Below the pieces are notes generated by a model that worked only from the letters and a program-made list of their open reading frames with translations, was not told where the DNA came from and ran no database searches. Shown one piece after another: positions 6,461 through 10,261 of a stretch of 10,261 nucleotides of DNA (the stretch's first letter is position 1; each line of letters begins with the position of its first letter). This stretch comes from DASPTT01 sp035623275. GTDB lineage: Bacteria; Actinomycetota; Acidimicrobiia; Acidimicrobiales; UBA8190. The translations under genes were made by a program, and so were the position numbers. The stretch spans positions 1 through 10,261 of the forward strand of contig DASPTT010000022.1 in NCBI GenBank assembly GCA_035623275.1. The letters run 5' to 3'.

Positions 6461-7288
6461 GTGAGGACAACGGGCTCCCCGGGGACGACGAGCAGGACGC
6501 TGTGGGTCCTGGTCGCGCTGGCCCTGGTGAGCTTCGGCTGCACCAGCCAGGCTCCGGGGGCCTCCTCCACCATGGTGCCCCACGCCCGGGCGGCGCCCAC
6601 GACATCGACGACGACACCACCCCCGACGACGACGCCGACGCCGGCGACGACGCCGACGACAGCACCGCCGACCACCACGACCGTGCCCCCCGCCGTGCTC
6701 ATCGGCCTCGGCGCCAGCGGCCCGGCAGTCCTGGCGCTGCAGCAGCAGCTGGTCGCGCTCGGCTACTGGCTCGGCACGCCCGACGGCACCTTCGGCGACA
6801 CCACCGAGCAGGCCGTCTACGCCCTGCAGAAGGCGGCCGGCCTCGACCCCGACGGGGTGGTGGGCCCGCTCACCGAGGCGGCGCTGGCCCGCGGCGCACG
6901 GCCCCAGCCGCGCAGCACCGCCGGGTACGTGATCGAGGTCGACCTGCAGCACGACCTGCTCATGCTGGTGTCCGACGGCCGGCTCGAGTACGTCCTGAAC
7001 ACCTCCACCGGCGGCGGCTACACCTACACCTCCGACGGCGTCACCGCGGTGGCGGACACGCCCCAGGGGGTGTTCTCCCTGTACCGCGAGGTGGACGGCC
7101 TGGTCGTCGACTCACTGGGCCAGCTGTGGCGGCCCAAGTTCTTCACGGGCGGGTTCGCCATCCACGGCGACACCTACGTGCCGCCCGAGCCGGTTTCACA
7201 CGGCTGCGTCCGCGTGTCCAACGCCGCCATCGACTGGATGTGGACCGACGACGTGGCCCCACTGGGCACGGAGGTCTGGGTCTACTGA
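6461..7288 (+). CDS. L,D-transpeptidase lipoprotein (peptidoglycan-binding + YkuD)
   Basis: A 275-residue secreted cell-wall enzyme that probably forms 3-3 peptide cross-links in peptidoglycan. Order: an Arg-containing n-region and hydrophobic stretch with a lipobox-like SFGC (Cys27); a Thr/Pro linker (residues 47-77) spanning the envelope; a PG_binding_1 domain (about 80-145, with LGASGPAVLALQQQL and YALQKAAGLDPDGVVGP); and a YkuD catalytic domain (about 155-275) with H235-G236 and the nucleophile motif SHGCVRVSN, Cys249 being the catalytic residue. All expected catalytic residues are present. The GTG at 6461 is chosen because it gives a compact signal sequence; a GTG at 6431 in the same frame is the alternative, and no strong ribosome binding site decides between them. 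The lipobox has Phe at -2, so it could instead be a membrane-anchored signal. It is monocistronic on context: divergent from the exporter gene and followed by a hairpin. Confidence 0.9.
   Translation: MRTTGSPGTTSRTLWVLVALALVSFGCTSQAPGASSTMVPHARAAPTTSTTTPPPTTTPTPATTPTTAPPTTTTVPPAVLIGLGASGPAVLALQQQLVALGYWLGTPDGTFGDTTEQAVYALQKAAGLDPDGVVGPLTEAALARGARPQPRSTAGYVIEVDLQHDLLMLVSDGRLEYVLNTSTGGGYTYTSDGVTAVADTPQGVFSLYREVDGLVVDSLGQLWRPKFFTGGFAIHGDTYVPPEPVSHGCVRVSNAAIDWMWTDDVAPLGTEVWVY
6599..6691 (+). repeat. Thr/Pro-rich low-complexity tract built from ACG/ACC and CCG/CCC codons
   Basis: Within the transpeptidase gene, residues 47-77 are almost only Thr, Pro and Ala, encoded by near-repetitive ACG-ACG and CCG-ACG triplets. 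It is a flexible, possibly O-mannosylated wall-spanning linker. The triplet repeats could expand or contract by slippage without breaking the frame. Confidence 0.75.
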
Positions 7289-7297
7289 CACCCGGGG

Positions 7298-7315
7298 CGG
7301 GCGAACCGTCGCCCG
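7298..7315 (+). terminator. Hairpin after the L,D-transpeptidase gene
   Basis: CGGGCGA (7298-7304) pairs perfectly with TCGCCCG (7309-7315) around a four-base ACCG loop, nine bases past the stop codon. There is no T-run, but U-poor hairpin terminators are common in high-GC actinobacteria. Placement between two separate genes supports the call. Confidence 0.5.
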
Positions 7316-7346
7316 GTGCCGGTGACCGACGTGGGGCCAACCTCCC

Positions 7347-7376
7347 TTGTCGCCGATGACCCCGAAGGCGCATAGT
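7347..7376 (+). promoter_or_regulatory. Candidate promoter for the Hsp20 gene
   Basis: TTGTCG (7347-7352) and CATAGT (7371-7376) are separated by 18 bases and lie about 40 bases upstream of the Hsp20 start. This is a plausible housekeeping-type -35/-10 pair. I see no clear HAIR (HspR) or CIRCE element here, so heat-shock control is not shown by the sequence. Confidence 0.4.
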
Positions 7377-7402
7377 CGGACGAGGCGCGTCCGTCGATCG
7401 CC

Positions 7403-7410
7403 AAGGAGGT
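7403..7410 (+). promoter_or_regulatory. Perfect Shine-Dalgarno AAGGAGGT for Hsp20
   Basis: AAGGAGGT lies five bases before the ATG at 7416 and fully matches the anti-Shine-Dalgarno. It fixes the Hsp20 start and predicts strong translation; the other genes in this window have weaker sites. Confidence 0.85.
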
Positions 7411-7415
7411 CCACC

Positions 7416-7865
7416 ATGCCGGCACACCGCCACCCTGAGCACGTTCGGCACGGCGGGGGCATCCCCTTCCCCCTCTTCCCCATGTGGAGATCGTTCGGTG
7501 ACCTCTTCCGCGACGAGGAGGGACGCCAGATCGTCGCCGTCGAGGAATTCACCGAGGGCGACACCATGGTGGTGAAGGCGGAATTGCCGGGCATCGACCC
7601 GGACAAGGACGTCGAGATCACGGTGAGTGGCGGCGTGCTCCACATCCGGGCCGAGCGCCGCGAAGAGAGCGACGAGTCGGGGAAGCACTTCCACCGCCGG
7701 GAGCTGCGCTACGGATCGTTCGCCCGCTCCATCCCGCTCCCCGAAGGGGTCGAGGACTCGGACATCGCCGCGACCTACAAGGACGGCATCCTCGAGGTCC
7801 GCGTGCCGCTGCCGACAGGGGAGCCCAAGGAGTCGGCCCGCACCATCGCCGTGGCGCGCGGCTAG
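7416..7865 (+). CDS. Hsp20 / alpha-crystallin small heat-shock protein
   Basis: A 149-residue ATP-independent holdase chaperone. The N-terminal arm is His/Pro/Phe-rich (IPFPLFPMW, residues 16-24). The alpha-crystallin domain covers about residues 38-133, with VVKAELPGIDPDKDVEITV, the GGVLHIRAERREE strand, the FHRRELRYGSFARSIPLPEGV stretch and the signature YKDGILEVRVPLP near its end. A C-terminal I-A-V (144-146) is a candidate I-x-I/V motif for oligomer assembly. The ATG at 7416 is set by the Shine-Dalgarno; an upstream in-frame start at 7347 falls on the promoter region. The gene is followed by a hairpin and then ftsH 88 bases downstream, a sensible partnership: the holdase keeps damaged proteins soluble while FtsH degrades membrane and some cytosolic substrates. 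Confidence 0.96.
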   Translation: MPAHRHPEHVRHGGGIPFPLFPMWRSFGDLFRDEEGRQIVAVEEFTEGDTMVVKAELPGIDPDKDVEITVSGGVLHIRAERREESDESGKHFHRRELRYGSFARSIPLPEGVEDSDIAATYKDGILEVRVPLPTGEPKESARTIAVARG

Positions 7866-7869
7866 AGGG

Positions 7870-7889
7870 CTGCGCCGGGCGGGGCGCAG
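7870..7889 (+). terminator. Hairpin between the Hsp20 gene and ftsH
   Basis: CTGCGCC (7870-7876) pairs perfectly with GGCGCAG (7883-7889) around GGGCGG, five bases after the Hsp20 stop. It is followed only by a short TTG. It may terminate or attenuate transcription into ftsH. A weak promoter-like pair (TTGCCT at 7890-7895, GCTCTA at 7915-7920, 19-base spacer) follows, so ftsH could have its own promoter. Confidence 0.5.
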
Positions 7890-7953
7890 TTGCCTGGTCG
7901 GAGGGGGACTTGGTGCTCTAGGCGGCCCGCGTCCCCCGGCGCACGCTGGAGAC

Positions 7954-10065
7954 GTGACGTGGGAGCCCGCGCGCGGCGAGCCGGGGCGGCCGAGGCAAAA
8001 CGGGCCGAAGGGCGCGCGCCGACCGCCGCCGACCCCCGTGCCGCCCGGCTCCTCGCGCTGGAACGTCCCGGGGGGCGAGCCCCCGAGCCGGCGGAGCCGG
8101 ATCACACAGACGGTCCTCCTCCTCGTGGTCCTGGCCGCCTTCGTGGCGATGGTCGTCCTCGTCGCCCGGACGCCCCAGGGCACAGCCCCGTCGTCGATCT
8201 CCTACTCGACGTTCCTCACCAAGGTGACCGACAGCCAGGTGAAGAGCGTCGAGATCAACCAGTCCACGGGCGTGATCAACGGGACCTACACCGACGGCAG
8301 CTCCTTCACCGCGCAGGGCCCGACCGGGGGCATGCCGGCGTCCGACGTCGCGCTGCTCGACAAGAACCACGTGCAACGCAACTACGCCGCCACATCGTCG
8401 AGCATCTGGCCCACGCTCCTGTCGTGGGCGCTGATCATCGGGCTCTTCGTCCTCTTCTGGGTCTGGCTCTCGCGTCGCGCCCGCAACCAGATCGCGGGCC
8501 TGAGCGGCTGGTCCCAGAGCCAGGCCAAGGTCCACACCACCGAGCGGCCGTCCACGACCTTCCGGGACATCGCCGGCTACGACAGCGTGAAGCAGGAGAT
8601 CGGCGAGATCGTCGAGTTCCTGAAGGAGCCCGAGCGGTTCCAGCGGATCGGCGCCCGGATCCCCAACGGGGTGCTGCTCGTCGGGCCTCCCGGCACCGGC
8701 AAGACGCTATTCGCCCGGGCCATCGCCGGCGAGGCGCACGTGCCGTTCATCACCATCACCGGCTCGGAGTTCATGGAGATGTTCGTCGGGGTCGGCGCGG
8801 CGCGCGTCCGCGACCTGTTCAAGACGGCACGGGCCTCGAAGCCCTCGATCATCTTCGTCGACGAGATCGACGCCATCGGCCGCAAGCGCGGGACGGGCCT
8901 CGGCGGCGGGCACGACGAACGGGAGCAGACGCTCAACCAGCTGCTCGCCGAGATGGACGGGTTCGAGCCGGCGGAGGGCGTCATCGTCCTGGCCGCCACC
9001 AACCGACCGGACATCCTCGATCCCGCCCTGCTGCGCGCCGGCCGGTTCGACCGCCAGGTGGTGATCCCGCTCCCCACGCTCGAGGAGCGCCGCGGCATCC
9101 TGGCGGTGCACTGTCGGCACAAGCACATGGCCGCGGACGCGGATCTCGACACGCTCGCCCGGGGGACACCGGGCATGAGCGGCGCCGACCTGGAGAACCT
9201 GGTCAACGAGGCCGCGCTCATCGCGGTGCGCCACGGCAGCGGCGAGATCGGGCGAGCCGAGCTCGAGGCGGCGCACGACCGGGTACTGCTCGGCCTCCAG
9301 CGCACGTCGCTGGTGCTGACCGACGAGGAGAAGCGGATCGTGGCCTACCACGAGGCGGGCCATGCGGTGCTCGCCCACCTTCTCGAGCACGCCGACCCCG
9401 TGCACAAGGTGACCATCCTGCCCAGCGGCCTGGCCCTCGGCGCCACCCAGCAGCTCCCGGCCGAAGAGCGCCAGCTCCACCAGCGCCCCTACCTGGAGGA
9501 CACCCTGGCCGTGCGCCTGGCCGGGCGCGCCGCCGAGGAGCTGGTCTTCGGGGTGCCCTCGACCGGTGCCCAGGACGACCTGACCTCGGCCACCGAGCTG
9601 GCCAGCCGCATGGTCCGGGAATGGGGGATGTCCGAAGCCATCGGCAAGATGGCCTGGGCGCCGCGTGGGCCCGTGTTCCTCGGCGAGGAGCTGATCCACA
9701 CCCGTGACTACTCGGACGACACGGCCCGGGTGATCGACGAGGAAGTCAGCCGGATCCTCGGCGAGCAGGCCGACCGGGCACGGCGAGTGCTCACCGAGCA
9801 GCGCGCCGCGCTGGACGGCCTGGCGGAGGCCCTGGCGGCCAAGGAGACCCTCGACGGATCGGAGGTGGCGCAGATCATCGACGCGGCCGCCGCGCCGCCT
9901 CCGTCTTCCGAGCCCGTCGCCGGCGCCGGTGCCGGTGCCACGGGCTCGCCCGGCCGTCGCGCCGCGCCCGTCGCGCTCGCCGTTCCGCCGGCAGCGCCCG
10001 ACGAGCCCGAAGGGTCGGTGCCCGTCAGCTCCTCGGGGGGCCGACGCCCCAACGGCCGTCGCTGA
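7954..10065 (+). CDS. ftsH: ATP-dependent zinc metalloprotease FtsH
   Basis: A 703-residue membrane AAA+ protease, hexameric, that extracts and degrades membrane and short-lived cytosolic proteins. Order: a basic, Pro-rich N-terminal stretch (1-50); TM1 (about 52-71); an extracytoplasmic FtsH_ext domain; TM2 (about 153-172); and the AAA domain with Walker A GPPGTGKT (244-251), Walker B IIFVDEID (D303, E304) and second region of homology AATNRPDILDPALLRAGRFDR (347-367). The M41 peptidase domain has HEAGH (466-470, zinc ligands H466 and H470, catalytic E467) and the third ligand Asp in GAQDDLTSAT (D542; the residue before it is Asp where Asn is usual). The final 60 or so residues are an Ala/Pro/Gly-rich tail. 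The GTG at 7954 has GGAG only two bases away; it is the first start after the Hsp20 gene that precedes TM1. A GTG at 8038 is an alternative without a ribosome binding site. The 3' end overlaps an antisense small gene by 41 bases. Confidence 0.97.
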   Translation: MTWEPARGEPGRPRQNGPKGARRPPPTPVPPGSSRWNVPGGEPPSRRSRITQTVLLLVVLAAFVAMVVLVARTPQGTAPSSISYSTFLTKVTDSQVKSVEINQSTGVINGTYTDGSSFTAQGPTGGMPASDVALLDKNHVQRNYAATSSSIWPTLLSWALIIGLFVLFWVWLSRRARNQIAGLSGWSQSQAKVHTTERPSTTFRDIAGYDSVKQEIGEIVEFLKEPERFQRIGARIPNGVLLVGPPGTGKTLFARAIAGEAHVPFITITGSEFMEMFVGVGAARVRDLFKTARASKPSIIFVDEIDAIGRKRGTGLGGGHDEREQTLNQLLAEMDGFEPAEGVIVLAATNRPDILDPALLRAGRFDRQVVIPLPTLEERRGILAVHCRHKHMAADADLDTLARGTPGMSGADLENLVNEAALIAVRHGSGEIGRAELEAAHDRVLLGLQRTSLVLTDEEKRIVAYHEAGHAVLAHLLEHADPVHKVTILPSGLALGATQQLPAEERQLHQRPYLEDTLAVRLAGRAAEELVFGVPSTGAQDDLTSATELASRMVREWGMSEAIGKMAWAPRGPVFLGEELIHTRDYSDDTARVIDEEVSRILGEQADRARRVLTEQRAALDGLAEALAAKETLDGSEVAQIIDAAAAPPPSSEPVAGAGAGATGSPGRRAAPVALAVPPAAPDEPEGSVPVSSSGGRRPNGRR

Positions 10066-10225
10066 GCCGATCGACCTCGGCGGAGAGCCGTTCGACGGCC
10101 TCGGCCAGCTCGACCAGCTCGACCCCGAGCTCCTGGAGCTGTGCCTTGGTGGCGACGTCGCCACCCGTTCCGTGCAGGTGAGCGAGCGTGGAACGCACCT
10201 TGTTGGCGATGCCGATGATGGCCAT
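10025..10225 (-). CDS. Small coiled-coil protein of unknown function
   Basis: A 66-residue protein. The N-terminal part (MAIIGIANKVRSTLAHL) is amphipathic and could touch a membrane or partner. Residues 27-56 form a clear heptad pattern (LQELGVELVELAEAVERLSAEV) with Leu/Val at a and d positions, predicting a short coiled coil and dimer or trimer formation. Codons are strongly G/C at the third position in this frame, as expected for a real gene here. The last 41 bases run antisense to the ftsH 3' end, where both proteins have unconserved tails. The ribosome binding site before the ATG at 10223-10225 is weak (AGG within GGCTCCAGGAC). I recognise no family. It may belong to a leftward unit starting near the window edge. 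Confidence 0.65.
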   Translation of the reverse strand: MAIIGIANKVRSTLAHLHGTGGDVATKAQLQELGVELVELAEAVERLSAEVDRLSDGRWGVGPPRS

Positions 10226-10261
10226 GTCCTGGAGCCTAACGACGGTCCACGCCGTTCGGGG

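Noticed and set aside
4608..6464. A 618-codon plus-strand open frame opposite the exporter gene
   Set aside because: It is His/Gln/Glu/Arg-rich low-complexity translation, directly antisense to a clear 14-helix transporter.
8707..10164. A 485-codon minus-strand frame antisense to ftsH
   Set aside because: ftsH is unambiguous on the plus strand; this frame is its shadow.
1..10261. Phage, plasmid or defence island, CRISPR array, tRNA or rRNA
   Set aside because: There are no integrase, transposase, regularly spaced repeats, cloverleaf or rRNA-like segments; composition and codon use look even across the window.

Overview
The window is very GC-rich, uses GTG starts freely, and reads like an Actinomycetota chromosome. 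The Thr/Pro-linker lipoprotein L,D-transpeptidase, the divergent endonuclease V-like protein and the Prim-Pol protein with a Cys-rich insert suggest an Acidimicrobiia-type lineage; that placement is inference from style and family content, not from a marker gene. I see no rRNA, tRNA, CRISPR array, insertion sequence or integrase. Coding density is high and no stretch over 300 bases lacks a gene; the largest gap is the 155-base divergent spacer 6306-6460.

Layout. At the left edge a 5'-truncated endonuclease V-like gene (2-667, +) points rightward. Facing it is a run of six minus-strand genes, read from right to left: a DHA2/EmrB-type MFS exporter (6305-4695), a lipoprotein with a probable beta-propeller (4689-3871), a Prim-Pol/zinc-finger/HIRAN protein (3825-2509), an adenosine-specific-kinase family protein (2405-1923), a CapA-like metallophosphatase-fold protein (1910-960), and a small very acidic repeat protein (944-693). 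The last three are spaced by 12 and 15 bases with well-placed ribosome binding sites, and the first two are adjacent or overlap. Gaps of 45 and 103 bases, holding hairpins and a tandem repeat, separate the middle genes, so the run may be two or three transcription units.

The right part is on the plus strand: an L,D-transpeptidase lipoprotein (6461-7288), an Hsp20 small heat-shock protein (7416-7865) with a perfect Shine-Dalgarno, and the membrane protease FtsH (7954-10065). A small coiled-coil gene (10225-10025, -) overlaps the 3' end of ftsH by 41 bases. Hsp20 and FtsH together form a protein quality-control pair; the transpeptidase belongs to the cell wall.

The two most unusual items are the Prim-Pol + CHC2-type zinc finger + HIRAN architecture, and the endonuclease V homologue that keeps the fold and DNA-wedge motifs but appears to have lost three of its four expected active-site residues. 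The rest of the content is recognisable families in an unremarkable arrangement.
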